Source: JBEKYH01 sp049511115 (lineage in GTDB: Bacteria; Planctomycetota; Phycisphaerae; Tepidisphaerales; Tepidisphaeraceae). From it: a stretch of DNA of 6,436 nt. Made by a program: the position numbers and the translations under genes. Where the stretch lies: NCBI GenBank assembly GCA_049511115.1, contig JBEKYH010000303.1:1-6436 (forward strand), in the 5' to 3' direction. The notes under the pieces are model-generated. The model was not told the origin of the DNA, made no database searches, and saw only the letters and a list, made by a program, of their open reading frames with translations. Below are positions 1 to 6,247 of the stretch, in pieces (position 1 is the stretch's first letter; the number at the start of each line of letters is the position of its first letter).

Positions 1-2
1 TG

Positions 3-515
3 GTTTATCTGGCCAGCCAGACCGACGCCAAACTCTGCGAGGATGTCGCCAGCGTGTGCGATGACACGATCCTGGCCCAGATCGTTGGCTTCATCCGCGC
101 CGGTGCGACTGATGCGCTCAGGAGCAACTCCGTCGATGATTTCTCCTGGTTGCTCGATCGCTCGACCATTCAGGCCATGCAAGGCCCGCTGTTCAAATCG
201 CAGCTTTCCCCCGAACTGCTGGAAATCCTCACCCTCTACATGGGCGAAACCGGCCGTCACGCCGCGGCCCTCGACGAAGTCATGCGCGGCGTCACCAGCC
301 GCAACGCGCTGGACCAGCGCCTGGTCAGCGAGAATTACATTTATCTTCAGGACAGTTCCCCCGCCTATCGCGCCCGCGCCTTTGACTGGCTCAAGGCCCG
401 CAATCTCGCTCCGGCCAATTTTGATCCCCTAGGCGCCCCCAAGGCGCGCCGCGAAGCGCTCGACCAGGCTCTTTCACCGCAGGCCACCGCGCCGACGCCG
501 GGGGGGAGCCAATGA
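3..515 (+). CDS. Unrecognised helical protein, C-terminal part (5' end outside window)
   Basis: The reading frame is open from the left edge, with position 3 the first complete codon, and ends at TGA 513-515, giving 170 visible residues. An in-frame GTG at 54 exists, but coding-like sequence continues upstream of it (VYLASQTDAKLCEDVAS), so I treat the gene as cut by the window rather than starting there. I do not recognise the family. The protein looks soluble and mainly alpha-helical, with no membrane segment or signal visible. The stretch YLQDSSPAYRARAFDWLKAR has the D-x-x-P-x-x-R-x-x-A-x-x-x-L spacing of a HEAT-like repeat, followed by a charged segment (APKARREALDQAL) and a short Pro/Gly tail. 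It overlaps the next gene by four bases (ATGA), which points to one operon with translational coupling and perhaps a shared role at the cell envelope; that link is inference. High confidence that it is coding, low on function. Confidence 0.8.
   Translation, partial: VYLASQTDAKLCEDVASVCDDTILAQIVGFIRAGATDALRSNSVDDFSWLLDRSTIQAMQGPLFKSQLSPELLEILTLYMGETGRHAAALDEVMRGVTSRNALDQRLVSENYIYLQDSSPAYRARAFDWLKARNLAPANFDPLGAPKARREALDQALSPQATAPTPGGSQ
500..508 (+). promoter_or_regulatory. G-rich ribosome binding site for the AsmA-like gene, overlapping a G7 run
   Basis: Seven G residues (500-506) followed by AG end three bases before the ATG at 512, so GGGGAG-type pairing with the anti-Shine-Dalgarno is possible at short spacing. 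The site lies inside the last codons of the upstream gene, whose TGA overlaps the ATG. This supports 512 as the start and suggests re-initiation by ribosomes ending the upstream gene. The same G run is also a possible slippage site. Confidence 0.55.
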
Positions 516-3500
516 AAAAGAAACGCCCGAATCAGCCGAAAGCGCCGGGGCAAACAAAAGCCCCCGTCGAGCCGACGCCTGCTCCTCAATCGCCTCCCGT
601 AATATCTTCGCCGCCGCTTACGACCAAACGGCCCCGCGTCTGGCCGCGCCGAATATTTTTATCATTTATCGCCGTGTTCGCCCTGTTGATCATCGCCCGC
701 CTTCTTACGTCGCTGCTTTTGCCGATGGTCATCGACCGCGTGGCCCGCGTCTATGGTCTCGATTGCACTTATGACCGCCTGACGCTCAGCATCCTCGGCG
801 GCGGCGCGGAAATCTGGAATGTGCAATTAACCCCCAAAGAGGGCGGCGATCCCGTCCTGCGCGCCGACTACTGCCAGGGCGAAATTTCCGTTTTTAATCT
901 CCTGCGCGGGCGGCTGGTCGTCTATCGCGTCGCCACCGACGGCGTGGACATGAACATCGAGCGCGCCCGCGACGGCAGCCTGCCCCTGCTGGGCCGATTC
1001 ATTTCGGCAACTTCCTCCGCCAGCCAGCCGAGCGCAAAGACGAACATCCTTCCCCCAGCGATCGACCTTCAGCCGCCCCTGCGCATCGACGCATTGCGCC
1101 TGGCTCACATTCGCGTGCGCTTCGACGACAAATTCGTCACGCCTAATTTCCAGACCAGCGTAGCCCTCGACATGCGCGTCACGGACTTCGGTGTGCTTGG
1201 CAAGCCCACGCAGTTTGAAATGGATTTTTCGTCCGACCCGATGCTGGATTCGCTCCAGGTTTTAGGCGATGGCCAAAGTGACGGCAAAACATTGTCGGCA
1301 AACATGACCGTCCTCATGCGCGGGTTGCACGTCAAACCCGCGGACGCCTATCTCGCCTCGATCGGCCTTCGCCCGACGGCGGACGATATCGATGCCTCGA
1401 TGGCCGGCGTTTTGAAAATCAACGTCGCGTCCAATCCCGCCGACGGCGTCAGCGCCTCGCTGTCCCTGGACCATGCCCATATCAGTTGCGACGGTGTAGA
1501 AGCCGCCGCGATGGACCATCTTTCGCTCGATGCCACGTCGATCACGCCCTCGTCCGCGATATTTGGTCAGCTCGATCTTTCCGGCGTGCGCTGCAACGCC
1601 ACGCGCGCCGCCGACGGGGCTCTGAGCGCCTTCGGCCTGGAATACGCCCCCGCGCCGCGGCAATCGCCCGAGCCCAAAACCGCTTTGGGTTTTCCCAATT
1701 ACGCTTTGCGACTGGGCCGATTGATGGTGAGTGATCTTCACGCTCGATTCGCCGACGACACCATCAATCCGCCCGTGGCGCTGGCCCTCGATGTCGATCG
1801 CTTTTCCGTGGATAACCCAATTCCTGATCGCGCCCATCCCGATGCTCCGATCTCCTTTTCCGCAGCGCTGGCCGCTCCGGGAATGGTGCGAAAGATGCAA
1901 CTCGACGGCAAAGCCACGCCCTTCGCGGCCGACAAATCGTTCAACTTAACCGCCAGCGCCGACGGCATCGTCCTGGCCGCGATCCATTCCTATCTTGCTC
2001 CGCTGGGCGTCACATCAGAATGGAAAGACGGCTCCCTTCACGTCGCGGTCAACGGCACTCTCTCTCAATCCGCCGACGGCAAGCTGACCGCCAGCGCCCA
2101 CGTGAGCGATTTTCATCTCACCGACCCGGACGATCTGCTCACGCTCAACAACGCGAGCATTGACTCGGCCGGCTTTGATCCGCGCACGGCAACGATTCAT
2201 GCCGCCGCGATCGATATCTCCGGCCCGGCCGTTTCCATCCGGCGCGATTCCTCCGGCAATCTGCACACCCTTGGCTTTGGATTGAATTTGCAATCGACCG
2301 CATCGAGTGCGAATTCGACGGGGCTCGCCGATTTGTTATTGCAGGAAGTCGCCGAGGGTCGCTCCGGCCCGATCGCGCTGATTCCCAACCTGGACATCAA
2401 GCATTTCGCATGGAAGGACATCAAGCTGAATCTCACCGACCAGACGGTTCAGCCGCCCGCTTCGCTGGCCGTTTCCGACGCGGGGCTGACCGTCGAAAAC
2501 TTCATCTTTCCGCCGACGATCCCAGCGCAAGGCGCGGTGCACGCCTGGCTCAAATCGCCGGATTTCGCCCCGGACCTGACCCTGGATGGGACGCTATCCT
2601 CCGCGCCGCATCACATCACGCTGGAATCCGATGTCCGCGGCGACGGCCTGCGCGGCGATGCCCTGGCGCCATACATCAAGCCGCTCGGCGTCACGCCCAT
2701 TTTGAAAAACGGCTCGCTGGCCCTGCACGAGAAATTCGAGATCACCAGCGGTCCGGCGTTTTCACTGGAAGTCCGCGATGCGTCGCTGACCGACAACGGC
2801 GAATCACTGCTCGGCTGTTCATCCCTGCAAATCGCCGCCTTGCGCGGCCAGCGCGGCGGGATCGCGCTCGATGCGGTGAGGATGACTTCGCCGACGATTC
2901 GCATTGCGCGCGACGCCGACGGGTCCATCGAAGTCGCCGGCGTGTCGCTGGCGGTGAAGGGCGAGCAGTCTCCCTTCGCCCCGGTGTACGCCTTCGGCGC
3001 GGAAGGGAATGTTCCGGCGCTGCCCACGCTGAATCTGAAGCAATTGCAAATCCAGGACGCCGGCCTGCATTGGGTCGATAACGCGGTCTCTCCGGCCGTG
3101 GATACGACCGCCAATCTGAGCGCCGCCCTGAATGATTTTAATTTTGGTTCAACCCCCGCGCCGGCGACATTGCACGCACAGGCCAGCATTTCCGGCTCGC
3201 TCGACGCCCTGACAGCCGATGGCACGATATCGGCTTCGCCTGATCGGCAATCGCTGAATCTCACCCTGGCCGGGCAGGGAATCCGCGCCGGCCCGATCGC
3301 ATCGTATCTGCCGCCGCAGGTGCGCGTCGTCTTGCAGGATGGCCATCTTCATGCCGCGATCGCGCTCGACGCCCAGCGCCATGCCGAAGGCGGCAGGGGG
3401 ATCGACCTCACGGTTAGCGACCTGGGTTTGCAGGAGGGAACCGAAAATCCCGCTCTGGTGGATTTTGCCTCGCTCCATCTAAAGGTCGCGCGCCTCGATC

Positions 3501-5821
3501 CCGCCGCCAAGCTGATCGCCCTGGATGACCTGACGGTGAAAGGTTTGGATCTGCCCGTCCATGCGACATCCGCCGGCATCACCGCTGCCGGCGTGCAATG
3601 GATTGCCAATTCAGATGGCGCGCCGTCAACGCAGCCGGCAATCGCAACCGCCACTGCGACGACCGTGCCTTCATCCCCGCCGGAATCGTCGCAGGATATT
3701 CTCAAGCAGATCGCCGCCGAGCGCGACCGCCTGCCGCTGATCGAGTTGAACAATCTCGATTTGAACTGCAACAACATTGCCGTCACCTATGATTCGCCGG
3801 ACCATCCCGCTCCGGCGATTATTTCCCATCTGCGCGTCCACAACTCCAGCCCGCTGACGTGGCTCGGCCGCGATGTCGAATCGAATCCCGCGACCGAGCT
3901 GGACCTGGCTGGCACAGTCGAACCCGTCGCCGATGCCTTCAAGATTCACATTCACGCCACGCCCTTCCTGCGGCAAAAAACCCTCGGCGTGGAATTTGCT
4001 ATCAGCGGAATTCACGGCGCGGGCCTGGCCGCCGTCGCGCCGGCGCTGATGCGCGGAGTCAATCCAGCGGGAATGCAATCGGGCCAGATCAGCGGGTCCG
4101 TTACCACATCGCTGCGCCTGCAAAACGTGCGTCAGACCGATTTCAGTTTTGCCTACGGCGGCAAGGCGGATTTCAGCCTCAAAGACCTCAAACTTCTGGG
4201 TGATCCGCAGGGTCCGGTCCTGGCGGGCGTGCAGGAGATTCATTCCGAGAACGTCGTCATCGGCCCGAATTTCTCCACCGTGCAGGCGCCAGAACTCAGC
4301 ATTGAAAACATCAGCGGCGAAGCCACCCGCGAAAAAGACGGCGTTCATTTTGCCGGCCTCATCATCCCGCTGCCCAAACCGTCGTGGGAATCGCCGGCTG
4401 GAAGCCCATCGACCGCGCCCAAAACGGTCGCGGCCGCGAATCCCGCTGTATCTGTCGCTGGAAGTTCGGCCGCTGATTCTCCTCCCATGGAATCGCCTTC
4501 CGGCGTGATCAGCGTCGATCGCCTCCTCATCAGCGGCATGAATTTCCGCATGGAAGACCGCACGGTCGATCCGCCGTTTGTCGTGCCGATTGACGGGCTG
4601 GACGTGGAGGCGCAGGGCCTTTCCAATCTGGTTTTGACTCAGAACAAACCGATCCGATTCAGTGCCCTGGTCAATTCCGACAAAGTTTCCTTCGCCGGTT
4701 CAAACAGCAAATCGACCGCGGCCAATCAGCGCCCGCTCTTTTCGCAGATTGCCAGCAACGGCGTCGTTTCATTGTCGCCCAACTTTAAGGGCTGGGCGAA
4801 GGCGTCGGTGAGCGGCTTCGAGCTGGCCAGCCTCAGCGGCGTGGCGAAGCAGCACGATGTCACGCTCGGCGGCGGCACGTTCGATGGCGATCTCGACCTG
4901 CGTTTCCCCGGCGACGGTACCATCGACACCAGCAGCCGCCTGGTGCTGACGGACCTTTCGTTGTCGGAGCCGCCCAACGGAAATCTGTCGCACGCCCTGA
5001 GCCTGCCCGCGCCGCTGGATGTGGTGATCGGCGCCCTGGAAGACCCCGACGGCTCGATCACGCTGCCGCTCAATGTTGACATCCGCCAGGGCCAACTCGA
5101 CAGCGGCTCAGTTGCTTCCGCCGCGTCGTCAGCGTTTCTCGGCGTGGTCGGGACGGCGGTCGCGACAGCGCCAATCAAAGCGGTCAATCTTTTCGGTTCC
5201 CACACCCAGCCGCAGCAGGTCGAGCCGCCGGTGATTCTCGCGTTTCCCGCTGGTTATCCGACGCTTTCCTCCGATCAGGTCGCCGCGCTGACCTCCCTGA
5301 AAACCCGCCTGCTGCGCGACTCGGCGCTCGAACTCACCATCCGCAACGAACTGGGCAGCGACGACATCGCGCTCGCCGCCGAACGCGTGAATCCCGGAAC
5401 CAACGACGCCACCGATCTGGCCGACGCGCTGAATGAGCGGCGTGACGAATTGCTGGCGGCCAGACGCACCGCCTCCAGCGACGTGCGCGCCTTGCTGGCC
5501 TCGACCGCGACCGACGAAGCCAACAGCGCCATCGAGCGCCTGCGCCGGATTGACCGCGAGCTTGCCGATATCGACAACGCGCTGGATCACATCTACGACC
5601 TGCTGCGCCCCGGCGCCGATCGCCAGGCCCTGCGCCGCACCAGACAGGCCAGCCTGGAGATCGCCGCCGCGCGCCTGCAGGCGGCACGCGAACTGCTGCT
5701 ATTGCCGGTGGGGAAAAAGAAGATCGACCCGGAGCGCATTCATCTGACCAACGCGCCGTTCACGGATTCGCCGGGGAATGAATTGGGAGAGTTGTCGGTG
5801 GTGGTGGTGAGGACGAAGTGA
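512..5821 (+). CDS. Giant AsmA-like / DUF748 family envelope protein (1769 aa)
   Basis: Probable inner-membrane-anchored periplasmic protein of the AsmA-like superfamily (relatives: AsmA, TamB, YhdP, YdbH), whose studied members form long grooved beta structures linked to phospholipid movement to, or integrity of, the outer membrane. Seen: residues 1-47 are a Lys/Arg/Pro-rich tail; about 48-75 form one membrane helix, with positive residues before it placing the N-terminus in the cytoplasm. Residues 80-165 are an AsmA-type N-terminal module ending in a VDMNIERARDGSL motif. Residues 186-1570 contain six divergent repeat units, the last carrying a DUF748-like signature (ISGMNFRMEDRTVDPPF, 1340-1356). 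Residues 1574-1769 are an OmpA-like, helix-rich C-terminal region as I remember it from DUF748 proteins. Low-complexity linkers lie at about 1031-1060 and 1290-1330. The protein is far longer than AsmA (about 600 aa) and longer than YhdP/TamB (about 1260). The start at 512 is chosen because it overlaps the upstream stop and has a G-rich RBS. The family call is firm; lipid transport is inferred and the substrate is unknown. Confidence 0.87.
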   Translation: MKKKRPNQPKAPGQTKAPVEPTPAPQSPPVISSPPLTTKRPRVWPRRIFLSFIAVFALLIIARLLTSLLLPMVIDRVARVYGLDCTYDRLTLSILGGGAEIWNVQLTPKEGGDPVLRADYCQGEISVFNLLRGRLVVYRVATDGVDMNIERARDGSLPLLGRFISATSSASQPSAKTNILPPAIDLQPPLRIDALRLAHIRVRFDDKFVTPNFQTSVALDMRVTDFGVLGKPTQFEMDFSSDPMLDSLQVLGDGQSDGKTLSANMTVLMRGLHVKPADAYLASIGLRPTADDIDASMAGVLKINVASNPADGVSASLSLDHAHISCDGVEAAAMDHLSLDATSITPSSAIFGQLDLSGVRCNATRAADGALSAFGLEYAPAPRQSPEPKTALGFPNYALRLGRLMVSDLHARFADDTINPPVALALDVDRFSVDNPIPDRAHPDAPISFSAALAAPGMVRKMQLDGKATPFAADKSFNLTASADGIVLAAIHSYLAPLGVTSEWKDGSLHVAVNGTLSQSADGKLTASAHVSDFHLTDPDDLLTLNNASIDSAGFDPRTATIHAAAIDISGPAVSIRRDSSGNLHTLGFGLNLQSTASSANSTGLADLLLQEVAEGRSGPIALIPNLDIKHFAWKDIKLNLTDQTVQPPASLAVSDAGLTVENFIFPPTIPAQGAVHAWLKSPDFAPDLTLDGTLSSAPHHITLESDVRGDGLRGDALAPYIKPLGVTPILKNGSLALHEKFEITSGPAFSLEVRDASLTDNGESLLGCSSLQIAALRGQRGGIALDAVRMTSPTIRIARDADGSIEVAGVSLAVKGEQSPFAPVYAFGAEGNVPALPTLNLKQLQIQDAGLHWVDNAVSPAVDTTANLSAALNDFNFGSTPAPATLHAQASISGSLDALTADGTISASPDRQSLNLTLAGQGIRAGPIASYLPPQVRVVLQDGHLHAAIALDAQRHAEGGRGIDLTVSDLGLQEGTENPALVDFASLHLKVARLDPAAKLIALDDLTVKGLDLPVHATSAGITAAGVQWIANSDGAPSTQPAIATATATTVPSSPPESSQDILKQIAAERDRLPLIELNNLDLNCNNIAVTYDSPDHPAPAIISHLRVHNSSPLTWLGRDVESNPATELDLAGTVEPVADAFKIHIHATPFLRQKTLGVEFAISGIHGAGLAAVAPALMRGVNPAGMQSGQISGSVTTSLRLQNVRQTDFSFAYGGKADFSLKDLKLLGDPQGPVLAGVQEIHSENVVIGPNFSTVQAPELSIENISGEATREKDGVHFAGLIIPLPKPSWESPAGSPSTAPKTVAAANPAVSVAGSSAADSPPMESPSGVISVDRLLISGMNFRMEDRTVDPPFVVPIDGLDVEAQGLSNLVLTQNKPIRFSALVNSDKVSFAGSNSKSTAANQRPLFSQIASNGVVSLSPNFKGWAKASVSGFELASLSGVAKQHDVTLGGGTFDGDLDLRFPGDGTIDTSSRLVLTDLSLSEPPNGNLSHALSLPAPLDVVIGALEDPDGSITLPLNVDIRQGQLDSGSVASAASSAFLGVVGTAVATAPIKAVNLFGSHTQPQQVEPPVILAFPAGYPTLSSDQVAALTSLKTRLLRDSALELTIRNELGSDDIALAAERVNPGTNDATDLADALNERRDELLAARRTASSDVRALLASTATDEANSAIERLRRIDRELADIDNALDHIYDLLRPGADRQALRRTRQASLEIAAARLQAARELLLLPVGKKKIDPERIHLTNAPFTDSPGNELGELSVVVVRTK
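1067..5221 (+). repeat. Six divergent tandem protein repeats inside the AsmA-like gene
   Basis: The repeat is visible at protein level only. Motif A, roughly L-x-I-x-x-L-x-(6-9)-[RV]-F-x-D-x-x-(V/I)-x-P, starts at residues 186, 396, 624, 838, 1074 and 1331, so units are 210-257 residues long. Examples are RVRFDDKFVTP, ARFADDTINPP, LNLTDQTVQPP, LHWVDNAVSP and FRMEDRTVDPP. Motif B, around Y-L-x-P-L-G-V-x-x-x-x-x-(D/N)-G-x-L, follows 94-108 residues later at about 280, 494, 721, 932, 1172 and 1440. It is clearest in YLAPLGVTSEWKDGSL and YIKPLGVTPILKNGSL. Motif C, an AsmA-like G-P-x-V-x-I-x-R-D-x-x-G-x-L, closes units 1-3 at about 358, 571 and 793. Weaker counterparts occur at about 1010 and 1262, and one copy ends the N-terminal module (145-157). 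Approximate unit spans in bases: 1067-1696, 1697-2380, 2381-3022, 3023-3730, 3731-4501 and 4502-5221. Confidence 0.7.
5231..5818 (+). other. OmpA-like, helix-rich C-terminal region of the AsmA-like protein
   Basis: Residues 1574-1769 of the giant protein. The opening follows the strand-helix-strand pattern of an OmpA-like fold: PVILAFPAGYPTLSSDQVAA, a helix to about 1602, then ALELTIRN. A charged helical stretch follows at about 1632-1728 (e.g. ALNERRDELLAARR, IERLRRIDRELADIDNAL), which could form a helical hairpin or coiled coil. The end resembles the closing part of the same fold: KIDPERIHL (1737-1745) and a last strand LSVVVVR (1761-1767). I recall this order (OmpA-like halves separated by helices) from other DUF748 proteins. 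The usual peptidoglycan-contacting NxxLSxxRA motif of OmpA is not evident, so peptidoglycan binding should not be assumed. Confidence 0.5.
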
Positions 5822-5831
5822 AGCGCCAATG

Positions 5832-5846
5832 GCCCGCGCCGCGGGC
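5832..5846. terminator. GC-rich perfect hairpin in the convergent gap, without a T-run
   Basis: GCCCGC (5832-5837), loop GCC and GCGGGC (5841-5846) form a perfect six-base-pair stem eleven bases after the stop of the AsmA-like gene. No T-run follows on either strand, so it does not meet the usual definition of an intrinsic terminator. It may pause polymerase or protect the 3' end of the transcript, and being symmetric it could serve both convergent genes. Confidence 0.3.
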
Positions 5847-5857
5847 GATAGTGAAAC

Positions 5858-5877
5858 GATCAGCTTGCCTGATTTTT
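5858..5877 (+). terminator. Weak candidate intrinsic terminator for the AsmA-like operon
   Basis: ATCAG (5859-5863), loop CTTGC and CTGAT (5869-5873) are followed by TTTT. The flanking G5858 can form a G-U pair with T5874. This is a short stem-loop plus U-tract oriented for plus-strand transcripts, 37 bases after the AsmA-like stop. It overlaps the last codons of the convergent antitoxin-like gene. The stem is short, so termination would be partial at best. Confidence 0.3.
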
Positions 5878-6141
5878 CAGCCATTCTGTGCGCTTCTTCT
5901 CGAAATGTTCCCGCACTTCTTCTAACGAATAGGTCTTACCGCCCGCGTCGATTTCCCCGGAAATGTGATCTAATTCGGCGAGAACCTCGGGCGTGAAAAG
6001 GTGGTCGAAGTTGTCGGTAGGTTCGCCAGGATCGTGGCTCAGGACATCCGCGACATACGCGTCAACCGTCGCAAAGCCCGCCGCGGTTGCTCGCCGTTGT
6101 GCTTCCTGGAAAAGGTGATCGTCGAGTTGGATTTGGTGCAT
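5860..6141 (-). CDS. Ribbon-helix-helix antitoxin-like protein (93 aa), apparently without a toxin partner
   Basis: Probable small DNA-binding protein of the type II antitoxin kind. The N-terminus MHQIQLDDHLFQEAQRRATA followed by AGFATVDAYVADVL has the ribbon-helix-helix pattern: a strand at residues 2-6, helix A about 7-21 and helix B about 25-34. The C-terminal half (LFTPEVLAELDHISGEIDAG, then SLEEVREHFEKKRTEWL) is acidic/amphipathic, as in tails that bind and neutralise toxins of the RelE/ParE kind. I choose the ATG at 6139-6141 because the fold starts there, an AGAAAGA lies five bases upstream, and a strong promoter sits just before it. An in-frame ATG at 6246 would put that promoter inside the gene. 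GC is lower than in the neighbouring AsmA-like gene (47% and 57% in two lines counted by hand), compatible with acquisition. No toxin fits downstream (38 bp to the convergent gene) and upstream is prpD. It could instead be a stand-alone regulator. Confidence 0.75.
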   Translation of the reverse strand: MHQIQLDDHLFQEAQRRATAAGFATVDAYVADVLSHDPGEPTDNFDHLFTPEVLAELDHISGEIDAGGKTYSLEEVREHFEKKRTEWLKNQAS

Positions 6142-6177
6142 GGCGATCTTTCTGGTTGCGTCGATTGTCTGTTCTTT

Positions 6178-6207
6178 ATTATACGGGCGAATCGAATCGC
6201 TTGTCAC
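6178..6207 (-). promoter_or_regulatory. Sigma70-type promoter of the antitoxin-like gene
   Basis: Reading the minus strand, GTGACA (6202-6207, five of six matches to TTGACA) and a perfect TATAAT (6178-6183) are separated by 18 bases. Transcription would begin near 6170-6171, leaving a leader of about 30 bases before the ATG at 6141 that contains the AGAAAGA ribosome binding site (6147-6153). It lies wholly in the gap between the prpD stop and the antitoxin-like start, so the gene need not depend on readthrough from prpD. Confidence 0.65.
6187..6200. promoter_or_regulatory. Imperfect palindrome inside the promoter, candidate autoregulatory operator
   Basis: GCGAATCGAATCGC matches its own reverse complement at 12 of 14 positions and lies between the -10 and -35 boxes of the antitoxin-like gene. 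A further GCGAATC occurs at 6209-6215, exactly 22 bases (about two helical turns) from the copy at 6187-6193, on the other side of the -35 box. Ribbon-helix-helix antitoxins commonly repress their own promoter through such short symmetrical or tandem sites. Binding by this protein is inference. Confidence 0.4.
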
Positions 6208-6247
6208 CGCGAATCCCCAAATTGCTGACTGATCGTGCCAACCCATT

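Noticed and set aside
43..432. Alternative plus-strand frame of 129 codons over the first gene
   Set aside because: The frame from 3 to 515 gives a plausible helical protein, extends off the window and overlaps the next start by ATGA, whereas this one is a Ser/Pro/Arg-rich shadow.
2410..3081. Plus-strand open frame of 223 codons in a second frame
   Set aside because: An Arg/Ala-rich shadow of the main frame, which here carries clear repeat motifs.
2611..3264. Minus-strand open frame of 217 codons (and a similar one at 1262-1900)
   Set aside because: Composition is driven by the codon pattern of the plus-strand gene; the translation is rich in R, A and S with no motif and no credible promoter or ribosome binding site.
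3671..4348. Minus-strand open frame of 225 codons inside the AsmA-like gene
   Set aside because: It is antisense to a convincing repeat-bearing coding region, its translation has no recognisable domain, and long antisense frames are expected in GC-rich genes.
6001..6228. Plus-strand open frame of 75 codons opposite the antitoxin-like gene, considered as a missing toxin
   Set aside because: It is the complement of the antitoxin coding region and promoter, and shows no RelE/ParE or PIN-like pattern.
6142..6246. A 35-residue N-terminal extension of the antitoxin-like protein, starting at the in-frame ATG at 6246
   Set aside because: The extension would span the TATAAT/GTGACA promoter and the palindrome, and it precedes the natural ribbon-helix-helix start M-x-x-I-x-L-D. 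The ATG at 6141 has its own purine-rich ribosome binding site.
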